A stretch of DNA of 64,000 bases. It comes from a bacterium (GTDB lineage: Bacteria; Bacillota; Clostridia; Lachnospirales; Lachnospiraceae). The stretch is from NCBI GenBank assembly GCA_004562765.1, contig SFRL01000001.1:62001-126000 (forward strand), in the 5' to 3' direction. The position numbers were made by a program, and so were the translations under genes. Below, one piece after another: positions 25,416 through 33,401 of this stretch; position 1 is the stretch's first letter; each line of letters opens with the position of its first letter. A model generated the notes under the pieces. It searched no databases. It saw only the letters and a list, made by a program, of their open reading frames with translations, and was not told the DNA's origin.

Positions 25416-26594
25416 TTACGCCAATAAAAACAGATGCTCTAACTCATCCTCTTTCAAATCACAGCCGATCACACAAAGTCTGCCTGTATAGTCCGGCTCG
25501 CCCTCACGCAGCTCATACTCGCCGGGAACCATGTCAAAATAGATCCAGCCGCCGTCTGCATTCTCAACCATACCCTTTGCACGCAGGATCGTTCCGTAAA
25601 ATTCATCGTCGCTCAATGTCTTTAAGATGCTCTCGATCTCTGCCTTTGTATATTTGTGAGGAGTCTCTTTTCCCCAGCTCGTAAACACATCATCCGCATG
25701 ATGATGGTGTCCGTCGTGATCATGATGATGTCCGCAGGAGCATACACCATTCTCATCATAATGATGCTCATGATGATCGTGATCATGGTCATGGTCGTGA
25801 TCATGATGCTCATGCTCCTCGTGTCCATGTTCGTGGTCATGCTCATGATGGTCGTGATGATCATGTCCGCAGCCGCACTCCTCATCATCATGATGATGAT
25901 GGTCGTGGTCATGATGCTCGTGATCCTCATGGTCATGGTCGTGATCATGATGCTCGTGCTTTGCATGTTCTTCCGCCATCAATTTCATCTCCAGAGAATC
26001 CTGTCCCTCAATGACCTTCAACATCGCCTCACCGGAAATCTGATCCCATGGTGTGGTGATAATGGCAGCCTTGCTGTTCAATGCCTGCATCTGCTTCACA
26101 CACAGCTCCAGCTGCTGGGGCGTTGCATTCTGGCTGCGGCTTAAGATGATCGTCGTCGCATACTCGATCTGGTTATTGAAAAACTCACCGAATGCCTTCA
26201 TCTGTTTACTCGCCTTCGTGGCATTGACGACCGTGATCAGTCCATTCAATGCCACATCATGTGTCTTCTCCACATCTATGACAGATTTCATGACATCGGA
26301 AAGCTTACCAACACCGGAAGGCTCGATCAGGATTCGGTCGGGATGGAATTTTTCGATGACTTCATCCAGGTTCTTGCCGAAATCTCCCACCAGTGAACAG
26401 CAGATACAGCCGGAATTCATCTCCGTGATCTCAATACCTGCATCTTTCAAAAAACCGCCGTCGATACCGACTTCACCGAACTCATTCTCGATCAGCACGA
26501 TCTTTTGTCCCTGAAATACTTCCTCCAGCATTTTTTTGATAAATGTTGTTTTTCCGGCTCCTAAAAATCCGGATACGATGTCAATTTTTGTCAT
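25416..26594 (-). CDS. CobW/COG0523 metal chaperone GTPase with long His-rich linker
   Basis: This G3E GTPase of 392 residues has Walker A GFLGAGKT and the CxCC metal motif GCICCSL (Cys63, Cys65, Cys66). A long His/Asp/Glu linker spans about residues 210-299, with two extra CxC pairs (CGCG and CSCG). A CobW C-terminal domain follows (YFDMVPGEYELREG). The usual base-reading motif (S/T/N)KxD reads SRSQ at residues 152-155, so nucleotide specificity may be altered. Similar His-rich proteins buffer and deliver Zn, Ni or Co. GAAGGAA lies 5 bases before the ATG. It lies between argS and the second GTPase. Confidence 0.9.
   Translation of the reverse strand: MTKIDIVSGFLGAGKTTFIKKMLEEVFQGQKIVLIENEFGEVGIDGGFLKDAGIEITEMNSGCICCSLVGDFGKNLDEVIEKFHPDRILIEPSGVGKLSDVMKSVIDVEKTHDVALNGLITVVNATKASKQMKAFGEFFNNQIEYATTIILSRSQNATPQQLELCVKQMQALNSKAAIITTPWDQISGEAMLKVIEGQDSLEMKLMAEEHAKHEHHDHDHDHEDHEHHDHDHHHHDDEECGCGHDHHDHHEHDHEHGHEEHEHHDHDHDHDHDHHEHHYDENGVCSCGHHHDHDGHHHHADDVFTSWGKETPHKYTKAEIESILKTLSDDEFYGTILRAKGMVENADGGWIYFDMVPGEYELREGEPDYTGRLCVIGCDLKEDELEHLFLLA
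25698..25967 (-). repeat. Low-complexity His/Asp codon tract
   Basis: This stretch of the CobW-like gene is an imperfect array of alternating His and Asp codons (CATGAT, CATGAC and similar) broken by a few Glu, Cys and Gly codons. It encodes the His-rich metal-binding linker. Such DNA is prone to slippage, so length variation between strains is likely. Confidence 0.9.
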
Positions 26595-26624
26595 TTTAAT
26601 TCCTTCTTTCTAAAATAAAATATC

Positions 26625-28412
26625 CTACATCCGCTCGGGTGCAGAGAAGCCCAAAATATCAATGCTCACCTCAAGCACACCGCGAGTCAGATCCAACAGT
26701 GCAATATAGGATCTCTGCAAAGCCGGATCCGTCTCTGCAAGGATTTTTGTCTCATGGTAGAAATGATTCAGTGCATTTGACAGGTCATAAATATACGCAC
26801 AGATCCTGTGGGGTGCCAGTTCCGCAAACGCAGACTCAACCACTCCGTTAAACTTTGCCAGCTCCAGTTGAAGCGCTTTCTCACTCTCAGAGTGTGCCTC
26901 GCCCACGTAGATTCCATTCAGATCATGTCCTGACTGTACATACTTATTCAGGATGGACTTGATACGAACGATCGTATAAAGAATGTACGGACCGGTATTT
27001 CCTTCAAACGAAGTGAAGCGATCAACGTCAAAAATATAGTCCTTGGATGCCTGATTTGACAGATCGCCGTATTTGATCGCTGACAGTGCAATCTGCGCTG
27101 CCACTTTATGTGCCTCCTCGTCATCCATCGTCTTGTTTTCATCCTGATTGGACACGATCTTTTCATACATCTTGTCTTCAATATCCGAAAGCAGTGTCTC
27201 CAGACGCATCACACCGCCCTCTCGCGTCTTAAATGGCTTGCCGTCTTTTCCGTTCATCGTACCAAATCCCAGGAAACACAGCTTCGTGTCTTCCCCGACG
27301 ATGCCGGTCTTTTTTGCACAGCGGAATACCTGTGTAAAATACAGTTCCTGACGCTTGTCCACAACATAGATGATCTCGTTCGGATTATAGGATTCCATAC
27401 GCTGCACGATCGTCGCCAGATCCGTCGTATTGTAGAGCGATGCACCGTCTGATTTCAAAATCATACAGGGAGGGATCTCCTTTGTGTCCGTCTCCTCCTT
27501 CACATCCACCACAAGCGCACCCTCACTGATATAGGCATAGCCGCCATCCTTCATGCGGCGCACCATCTCCGGAATGTAAGGCTGTGCATCACTTTCGCCC
27601 TTCCAGAGCTCAAAGGAAACATTTAACCGCTTATAATTCTTCTTCAGGTCGTCTACAGACACCTTGATGATGTGATTCCACAATGCCTGATAACCTCTGT
27701 TTCCATGCTGCAGATCAAAGGTTGCCTGCATTGCTTTTTCCTTATACTGCTCGTCCTCCTTGGACTTTTTGCTGGCTGTCGGATAGATCTCCTCCAGCTC
27801 AGAGATCGTAAAAGGCGGCTCCTTCGGATACTCGCCGACAAAACCATTGTTGAAATACGGCAGGTCCGGCTTGCGCTGCTTTAACTCCGTAATGATCAGA
27901 CCCATCTGCAGACCCCAGTCACCCATATGCACATCACCGATCATCGTATTGCCGAGAAAGATTCCCATACGCTTGATACTCTCACCGATGACGGCAGAAC
28001 GGAGGTGTCCGACATGCAGCGGCTTTGCCACATTCGGTCCGCCGTAGTCGATCATGATCGTCTGAGGCTTTTCCACGCGCTCACATCCAAAGCGTTTGCT
28101 CTGTGCATCCTGTGCCATTCCCTTTAAATAATCTGCCAGATAGCTTTTTGACAGCTTCAGATTCAGAAAACCGGGTTTCACAGCACTCACTTCCTCAAAA
28201 AGATCATTCCCGGAAAGTTTTTCCGCGATCTGCTCCGCGATCTCGATCGGTGCTTTCTTTGCCTGCTTGGCAAGCGCCATCGCACCGTTGCACTGGAACT
28301 CGCACAGATCCGGGCGGTTTGACACCGTCACGCGCGCATAGCTTTTCTCAAATCCAAGCTCATCGAAGGCTTCCTCCATCGTCTGGGTAATCAGGTCCAA
28401 TAACTTCTTCAT
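26625..28412 (-). CDS. argS: Arginyl-tRNA synthetase
   Basis: This class Ia synthetase charges tRNA-Arg. The HIGH-type motif is HVGH in GPNVAKPLHVGHLRSAVIG. The N-terminal Add1 domain and the C-terminal DALR anticodon domain (LYDLSNALNHFYHETKIL) are visible. The KMSKS site is represented by KPFKTREGG, as is common in ArgS. The length of 595 residues fits the short bacterial type. The second ATG (MKKLLDL) is chosen because AAGGAA is six bases before it but directly abuts the first. A short hairpin with a T-run stands 37 bases upstream and may attenuate expression. Confidence 0.96.
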   Translation of the reverse strand: MKKLLDLITQTMEEAFDELGFEKSYARVTVSNRPDLCEFQCNGAMALAKQAKKAPIEIAEQIAEKLSGNDLFEEVSAVKPGFLNLKLSKSYLADYLKGMAQDAQSKRFGCERVEKPQTIMIDYGGPNVAKPLHVGHLRSAVIGESIKRMGIFLGNTMIGDVHMGDWGLQMGLIITELKQRKPDLPYFNNGFVGEYPKEPPFTISELEEIYPTASKKSKEDEQYKEKAMQATFDLQHGNRGYQALWNHIIKVSVDDLKKNYKRLNVSFELWKGESDAQPYIPEMVRRMKDGGYAYISEGALVVDVKEETDTKEIPPCMILKSDGASLYNTTDLATIVQRMESYNPNEIIYVVDKRQELYFTQVFRCAKKTGIVGEDTKLCFLGFGTMNGKDGKPFKTREGGVMRLETLLSDIEDKMYEKIVSNQDENKTMDDEEAHKVAAQIALSAIKYGDLSNQASKDYIFDVDRFTSFEGNTGPYILYTIVRIKSILNKYVQSGHDLNGIYVGEAHSESEKALQLELAKFNGVVESAFAELAPHRICAYIYDLSNALNHFYHETKILAETDPALQRSYIALLDLTRGVLEVSIDILGFSAPERM

Positions 28413-28448
28413 GTTCATTTCCTTTCCTAATCGTTTATTTAGACGCTC

Positions 28449-28470
28449 AAAAAGGTCCGCAGGACCCTTT
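28449..28470 (-). terminator. Short hairpin with T-run in the argS leader (possible attenuator)
   Basis: Minus-strand RNA would form AAAGGGTCC-loop-GGACCTTT with one bulge, followed directly by further T residues. It lies just before argS, so it may be a weak terminator of upstream transcription or an attenuator. No T-box sequence (GGGTGG) accompanies it. Confidence 0.4.
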
Positions 28471-28534
28471 CATCGCATACTTTACAATACCTACAGAACC
28501 TGCCACCGGCAGCTTCTTACGGATGCAAGGCAAC

Positions 28535-28557
28535 AAAAAAAACGCATAGCGTTTTTT
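28535..28557 (-). terminator. Rho-independent terminator after the small acidic protein gene
   Basis: The minus strand has a 9-base stem AAAAAACGC/GCGTTTTTT with a 3-base loop and a run of eight T residues. It lies 14 bases after the stop codon at 28571. Confidence 0.85.
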
Positions 28558-28570
28558 CTGTGATACATAT

Positions 28571-29029
28571 TTATTCCTCTCCGGTACGCTGGATCAGATC
28601 ACGCAATGCATCATCCTTCTCGGCAAGGATCGCATCGATCTGCTCCTTATGTACACCGTCTGCTCCATCTGCACCATATGCGCCGGAGTAAGCACCGGTT
28701 GCTTCATTAAAGTTTGCCTCTGCGGCAAGTCTCGCCTGCTCGATCTCCTGCTGTTTGCGCGCCTCATCCTCCGCAGCCTCGCGGTTCAGCCGGGCAAGGA
28801 TCTCCTGCGCCGCATCCGGTGTATCCGGTTGTAACGGAGACTGTGCATCCTGCACGTCACCATACAACGGCGCAGAAACACCCATCGTCTGCGATGATGA
28901 GGCAGATACTGTTTCCTTTGCCTCCTCCGCAGCCAGTTCCTCGGGTGTCATATAATGCACGTTCCACCATTTTACGATGCTGTGCTTCATTTTTTCCTTT
29001 TTGTCACGTTCCGCTATTAAGTCTTTCAT
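28571..29029 (-). CDS. Small acidic hypothetical protein
   Basis: I do not recognise this protein. It starts with a basic segment and then SIVKWWNVHYMTPEELAAEEA, followed by an Ala/Glu/Gln-rich low-complexity helical part (RLNREAAEDEARKQQEIEQ) and a Gly/Ala/Tyr stretch. No membrane segment is present. Translation may begin 13 codons downstream at 28990 (MKHSIVKWW), which has a better ribosome site (AAGGA). It is transcribed divergently from sigG and ends in its own terminator. Confidence 0.65.
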   Translation of the reverse strand: MKDLIAERDKKEKMKHSIVKWWNVHYMTPEELAAEEAKETVSASSSQTMGVSAPLYGDVQDAQSPLQPDTPDAAQEILARLNREAAEDEARKQQEIEQARLAAEANFNEATGAYSGAYGADGADGVHKEQIDAILAEKDDALRDLIQRTGEE

Positions 29030-29164
29030 AGTCCTATTATAAATGATTCGTCAGCAGAATTCAACCGTAACTGTAAAGTCAGTGAGAATGGACCATTCAG
29101 CAGCGAATAATTTCACCGTTTTCTGTACAAACTTTGAGTAGTATTTTTTCGGAGGTTCAAAGCC

Positions 29165-29941
29165 ATGTCTGCATACAAAGTCGAGATCTGCGGTGTCAAT
29201 ACCGCCAAACTCCCCGTACTCAAAGATGAAGAAAAAGATGCCCTGTTCGCCCGCATCAAACAGGGTGATGCCGCTGCCAGAGAAGAATACATCCAAGGAA
29301 ATCTTCGCCTTGTCCTCTCCATCATCAGACGTTTTTCCGGCCACACGGATAACATCGACGACCTGTTTCAGATCGGGTGCATCGGTCTCATGAAATCCAT
29401 TGACAATTTCGACCCGACGATGGGTGTGAAATTTTCCACTTACGCGGTTCCGATGATCATCGGTGAGGTACGCCGCTACCTTCGTGACAACAACAGCATC
29501 CGTGTCTCCCGCTCCCTTCGTGATACTGCCTACAAAGCCATCCACGCCAAGGAGACGCTCATGAACCGCACACAGGAGGAACCCACCATTGAACAGATTG
29601 CAGAAGAAGCCGGGCTGACAAAGGAGGAGATCGTCTACGCCCTTGATGCCATTCAGAGCCCTGTCAGCCTCTATGATCCCGTATATACCGACGGCGGTGA
29701 CACGCTCTATGTCATGGATCAGATCGCGGACAAGAAAAACAAAGAATCCCGCTGGATCGAGTCGCTGTCCTTAAGCGATGCCATGGAGCGACTCGGCGAG
29801 CGGGAAAACTATATTATTAAACTTCGTTTTTTCGAGGGCAAAACCCAGATGGAGGTCGCGCAGGAGATCCACATCTCGCAGGCACAGGTATCACGTCTGG
29901 AGAAGTCTGCCCTCAACCATATGAAAAATTACCTGAAGTGA
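29165..29941 (+). CDS. sigG: RNA polymerase sigma-G factor (late forespore)
   Basis: This is a 258-residue sporulation sigma factor. The N-terminus SAYKVEICGVNTAKLPVL is diagnostic of sigma-G. Region 2 (GNLRLVLSIIRRF, then DDLFQIGCIGLMKSIDNFD) and region 4 (GKTQMEVAQEIHISQAQVSRLEKSA) are complete. It directs late gene expression in the forespore. GGAGG is 9 bases before the ATG. In Bacillus and many Clostridia sigG directly follows sigE on the same strand. Here it is on the opposite strand, separated by a nuclease gene, and it converges on that gene with 3 bases between the stops. Confidence 0.95.
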   Translation: MSAYKVEICGVNTAKLPVLKDEEKDALFARIKQGDAAAREEYIQGNLRLVLSIIRRFSGHTDNIDDLFQIGCIGLMKSIDNFDPTMGVKFSTYAVPMIIGEVRRYLRDNNSIRVSRSLRDTAYKAIHAKETLMNRTQEEPTIEQIAEEAGLTKEEIVYALDAIQSPVSLYDPVYTDGGDTLYVMDQIADKKNKESRWIESLSLSDAMERLGERENYIIKLRFFEGKTQMEVAQEIHISQAQVSRLEKSALNHMKNYLK

Positions 29942-29944
29942 ATA

Positions 29945-31552
29945 TCATCTCTCCCACTTATCACAGAGGGAATTGATCTGATCAGCGAAGCGTGCCAGCT
30001 CCTTGTTCGGCAGTCCCTCATTTTTGTTAATGACTGCCAGCAGACGCTGTCCTGCGGCAAGCAGACGGGCAAATACGTTGCTGGACGCCTTGCTTGCGCT
30101 CTTCGTCTTCTTCTGCAGCATCATGCGGCTGCCCTGCTTGATACAGGCATTTGTAAACAGATCGTAAATATCACCGCTGAAGGGTGCAACCGCCTCATAA
30201 CCAAGATCATTATGCAGGTGCATAGCAAATTCATCTGTTACCTTATCATCGCCGTGCACAACAAAGACGCGCTTCGGCGGATGCTTCTGAAATGAAGCCG
30301 CCCACTCCGTCAGCTTTGTGCGGTCTGCATGACCGCTGATACCGGGCAGGTTGACGATCTCCGCGCGCACCTCGATCATCTCTCCGAACAGCTTCACTTC
30401 CTTCGCGCCGTTTAACAGTGCATGACCGAGTGTGCCCGGCACCTGATAGCCCACAAACAGGATCGTGGAATCATCGCGCCACAGATTGTGTTTTAAATGA
30501 TGACGGATACGACCGGCCTCACACATACCGGAAGCTGAAATAATGACGACCGGTTTCTTTAAAAAGTTGATCTGCTTGGATGCATTGCTGTCCACCGCTG
30601 TCTTCAGACCGGGAAACTGGATCGGATTGATCCCGTTTTCCACGAGTTTCATCGCTTCCTCGCTGAAGCACTCCCGCACATTTTTGTGGAACACATTCGT
30701 TGCCTCAATGGCTAACGGACTGTCGATATATACCTCAAAATCCTCAAATTCCGGCAGCAGATGCTGTGTCTTGATGCGTCGAAGGAAATAGAGCATCTCC
30801 TGTGTACGACCAACGGAAAACGCAGGAATGACCAGGTTGCCGCCCCGGATAAACGTTCGCTTGATCACCTCAGCCAGCTCCGTCGCATAATCGACCGGCA
30901 GATTGTGTTCCCGGTCGCCGTAGGTAGACTCCATGATCACATAATCCGCATCCTCCAGATACGTCGGAGATTTGATGAGTGGCTTGTTGCCCTGTCCGAT
31001 ATCGCCGGAAAATACGAGCTTGACTTCCTTCTCTTTTTCGGTTACCCACAATTCAATAGAGGAAGATCCCAGCAGATGTCCTGCGTCCACAAAACGGATC
31101 TTTAACGCGTCATCCACCTGCACGGTCTCACCGTATGTACAAGGTGTAAAATGATTCAATACCCCCTGCACGTCTTCCATCGTATAAAGCGGCTCCACCT
31201 GACCGCCGCCGGAACGCTTTGCCTTCCGGTTGCGCCACTCTGCTTCAAATTCCTGAATATGTGCAGAATCTTTGAGCATGATCGTACACAATTCATAGGT
31301 CGCCTGCGTGCAGTAGATCCGCCCGCGAAAACCATGTGCATATAACAACGGCAGCAGACCGGAATGATCGATATGCGCGTGCGTCACCAGCACAGTATCG
31401 ATCGCCGCTGCATTGACCGGGATCTCCTGATTGACGTACAGATCCGGACCCTGTTCCATACCGCAATCCACCAGCAGATGCTTATCCTCATACTGTAAAA
31501 AATGGCAGCTTCCTGTCACCTCATGGGCAGCTCCTAAAAATTCCAATAACAT
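29945..31552 (-). CDS. Beta-CASP metallo-beta-lactamase-fold ribonuclease (CPSF/YSH1-like)
   Basis: This 535-residue protein has the MBL zinc motif THAHIDHSG, then AGHLLGSSSIEL, SGDIG and the beta-CASP elements ESTYGDREH and SGHADR. This matches the bacterial mRNA cleavage-factor-like nucleases related to archaeal and eukaryotic CPSF. An RNA-processing endo- or exonuclease role follows from the family; the substrate is unknown. The C-terminal 90 residues are Lys/Ala-rich with a poorly defined fold. The gene is preceded by the sigE terminator, so it is probably transcribed separately. Confidence 0.9.
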   Translation of the reverse strand: MLLEFLGAAHEVTGSCHFLQYEDKHLLVDCGMEQGPDLYVNQEIPVNAAAIDTVLVTHAHIDHSGLLPLLYAHGFRGRIYCTQATYELCTIMLKDSAHIQEFEAEWRNRKAKRSGGGQVEPLYTMEDVQGVLNHFTPCTYGETVQVDDALKIRFVDAGHLLGSSSIELWVTEKEKEVKLVFSGDIGQGNKPLIKSPTYLEDADYVIMESTYGDREHNLPVDYATELAEVIKRTFIRGGNLVIPAFSVGRTQEMLYFLRRIKTQHLLPEFEDFEVYIDSPLAIEATNVFHKNVRECFSEEAMKLVENGINPIQFPGLKTAVDSNASKQINFLKKPVVIISASGMCEAGRIRHHLKHNLWRDDSTILFVGYQVPGTLGHALLNGAKEVKLFGEMIEVRAEIVNLPGISGHADRTKLTEWAASFQKHPPKRVFVVHGDDKVTDEFAMHLHNDLGYEAVAPFSGDIYDLFTNACIKQGSRMMLQKKTKSASKASSNVFARLLAAGQRLLAVINKNEGLPNKELARFADQINSLCDKWER

Positions 31553-31573
31553 AAATACCCATCTCCTTTTTAT

Positions 31574-31618
31574 AAAAAAATAGAACTATAAAAACACCCC
31601 TGCTTTTATAGTTCTATT
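31574..31618 (-). terminator. Terminator after sigE
   Basis: A perfect 15-base stem (31579-31593 with 31604-31618) and 10-base loop is followed on the minus strand by a run of seven T. It separates sigE from the nuclease gene. Confidence 0.88.
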
Positions 31619-31635
31619 CTAACACTTTTCAGTTA

Positions 31636-32373
31636 TTATTCAAAGCGTACAATTTCTTTTTTCAGACGTTTCATGATCTTTTTTTCCAGCCGCGAAATAT
31701 AGGACTGAGAGATTCCCAACGAATCCGCGACTTCCTTTTGTGTCAGTTCTTTCCCATCCGGTGTATGCAGCCCGAAGCGCAGCTCCACGATCTGGCGCTC
31801 CCGCTCCGACAAATGCGCGATCGCGTTGCCCAGTAGTTTCTTTTCCACCTCAGATTCAATATCCTTTGAGATGACATCCTCATCTGTTCCAAGAATATCC
31901 GATAAAAGCAGTTCATTCCCGTCCCAATCCACATTCAGCGGTTCATCGATGGACACCTCCATCCGCGTCTTACTGTTTCTGCGCAGATACATCAGGATTT
32001 CGTTTTCAATACATCGGGAAGCATATGTGGCAAGCTTGATCTTTTTATCCGGATTGAAGGTATTGATCGCCTTGATCAGTCCGATCGTTCCGATAGAGAT
32101 GAGGTCTTCCACACCTACACCGGTGTTGTCAAATTTCTTTGCAATATACACCACAAGCCGTAGATTGTGCTCGATCAGTTCCTTGCGCGCCTCCGCACAA
32201 TTATCTCCCATGAGCAGGATACACTCCCGCTCTCTGTCCGCTTCCAGCGGCGGCGGCAGCACCTCCGCGCCACCGATATAATGTATCTCCCTCTCCCTGC
32301 GAAACAGCATGGTATAGAGTGTCGGTATCATCTTTAGTTGAAAGCGATTCGGTACGTTAATTTTTATGTACAT
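31636..32373 (-). CDS. sigE: RNA polymerase sigma-E factor (early mother cell)
   Basis: This 245-residue pro-sigma-E has region 2 (DNCAEARKELIEHNLRLVVY, then GVEDLISIGTIGLIKAINTF) and region 4 (KELTQKEVADSLGISQSYIS, then RLEKKIMKRL) typical of SigE/SigK. The N-terminal 35 residues include a hydrophobic-basic stretch that would serve as the pro-sequence removed by SpoIIGA. The ATG start (MYIKINVPN) has GGAGG 8 bases upstream. It follows spoIIGA by 24 bases in the conserved spoIIG operon. Confidence 0.95.
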   Translation of the reverse strand: MYIKINVPNRFQLKMIPTLYTMLFRREREIHYIGGAEVLPPPLEADRERECILLMGDNCAEARKELIEHNLRLVVYIAKKFDNTGVGVEDLISIGTIGLIKAINTFNPDKKIKLATYASRCIENEILMYLRRNSKTRMEVSIDEPLNVDWDGNELLLSDILGTDEDVISKDIESEVEKKLLGNAIAHLSERERQIVELRFGLHTPDGKELTQKEVADSLGISQSYISRLEKKIMKRLKKEIVRFE

Positions 32374-32397
32374 GCGATCATCCTCCAATTATTATGT

Positions 32398-33162
32398 TCA
32401 TCCTCTCCAGCCGGCTGCCAGGATCAGCCGGTAGTCTTTTCCTTCAAACAACGTATCTTCGGCTACGCCGATCACGGCATGTTCCAGTCTGGTATCCTCC
32501 CATTCCATCAGATCGATCGTCCATACTTCCATCAATCCATCCGGCACTCCCACCGCAGAAAAAGGGATCAAACGCCCGGACGCGGGATCTAACATGAGCC
32601 GTTGCGCCTCGGAATGCGCCAGAATATGTACCGGGGCATGCACATACGGATCGCTCAGACGGTTTCCCGTATCATGCAGACCGGTGACCTCCACCGTATT
32701 TCCGTGATGCCGGAGTTTTATCTGATATAGGTTTGCGTCATGCTGCATCCGCCGCTCCTCCAAAAGCAGGGAGACCAGCACCCCCAGAGCGCACAGCATA
32801 CTTCCCGCCGCAAACCAGTACCGCTCCGGCAGATGTTCCCGGCAGGCACCAATGATCCCCCCGGCAGCTATCGTCGCCGCCAGACTCCATAAAAAAAGCC
32901 GGAGGAAAATTCCCCTGCTCTTCGGGCGAAACAATACCTTTAACAGCATGATGCGCAGCGCCAGACTGCCTGCTGCAAACAGTGCTCCATAGCCTGCGAT
33001 CACAAACAGCAGCACCTCCAGACCCGCAGACAGCGCACACATCCAGAGGATCCGTACAACAGGGCGTGTCTGTCTCATCCACAGATTGACAAAGATGCAC
33101 ACATTCAGTTCCACGAAAAATGTGCGCAGCCACAGCACATCTATGTAAATCGTTACCTCCAC
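32398..33162 (-). CDS. spoIIGA: Sigma-E processing peptidase SpoIIGA
   Basis: This membrane aspartic protease cleaves pro-sigma-E at the septum. The N-terminal half has about five membrane segments, beginning TIYIDVLWLRTFFVELNVCI. The C-terminal half has the protease motif GLHDTGNRLSDP, whose DTGN carries the catalytic Asp. The start is a GTG (VEVTIYIDV) supported by AGGAGGG 9 bases upstream. At 254 residues it is shorter than the Bacillus protein (about 309). The promoter upstream has the long spacing expected of a Spo0A-activated spoIIG promoter. Confidence 0.93.
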   Translation of the reverse strand: MEVTIYIDVLWLRTFFVELNVCIFVNLWMRQTRPVVRILWMCALSAGLEVLLFVIAGYGALFAAGSLALRIMLLKVLFRPKSRGIFLRLFLWSLAATIAAGGIIGACREHLPERYWFAAGSMLCALGVLVSLLLEERRMQHDANLYQIKLRHHGNTVEVTGLHDTGNRLSDPYVHAPVHILAHSEAQRLMLDPASGRLIPFSAVGVPDGLMEVWTIDLMEWEDTRLEHAVIGVAEDTLFEGKDYRLILAAGWRG

Positions 33163-33260
33163 ATATGCAATCCCTCCTGCATTCCCCAAACATGTTCTCA
33201 CGATTCCGGCAGCAAGCCCCTTCGTCTGTCACGGGACAGCTGCTTTTCTGTGATGATCTG

Positions 33261-33293
33261 ATTATACGACTAGAGAAGTGCGGATTTTGTCAA
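33261..33293 (-). promoter_or_regulatory. Spo0A-type spoIIG promoter with 21-bp spacer
   Basis: On the minus strand a perfect -35 TTGACA (33288-33293) and a perfect -10 TATAAT (33261-33266) are separated by 21 bases. The opposite strand at the -35 reads TGTCAAA, one base from the Spo0A box TGTCGAA. The Bacillus subtilis spoIIG promoter is known to have a 22-bp spacer and to need phosphorylated Spo0A. Confidence 0.7.
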
Positions 33294-33311
33294 ATTGATG
33301 ACCGAAATCAA

Positions 33312-33363
33312 AGAAAAAAAACAAGGATCAACGATTCCGCTCATCCGGATCGCTAATCCTTGT
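33312..33363 (-). terminator. Terminator after ftsZ
   Basis: Arms 33321-33335 and 33349-33363 (ACAAGGATtA/TaATCCTTGT with a few mismatches) form a long hairpin followed on the minus strand by a run of T. It separates the division genes from the spoIIG operon. Confidence 0.82.
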
Positions 33364-33401
33364 TTTATATACGCTTTCATATACGTTTCTATATCCGATT
33401 T

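Noticed and set aside
25656..26144. Long plus-strand frame of 162 codons rich in Met, Ile and Val opposite the CobW-like gene
   Set aside because: It is the antisense of the CAT/GAT His-Asp tract, which reads as Met/Ile codons on the other strand. It has no ribosome site and no family resemblance.
29088..29100. Short palindrome GAATGG-A-CCATTC upstream of sigG
   Set aside because: Only 6-bp arms, single occurrence noted, and no match to a sigma-F/G promoter or known operator. It could be chance.
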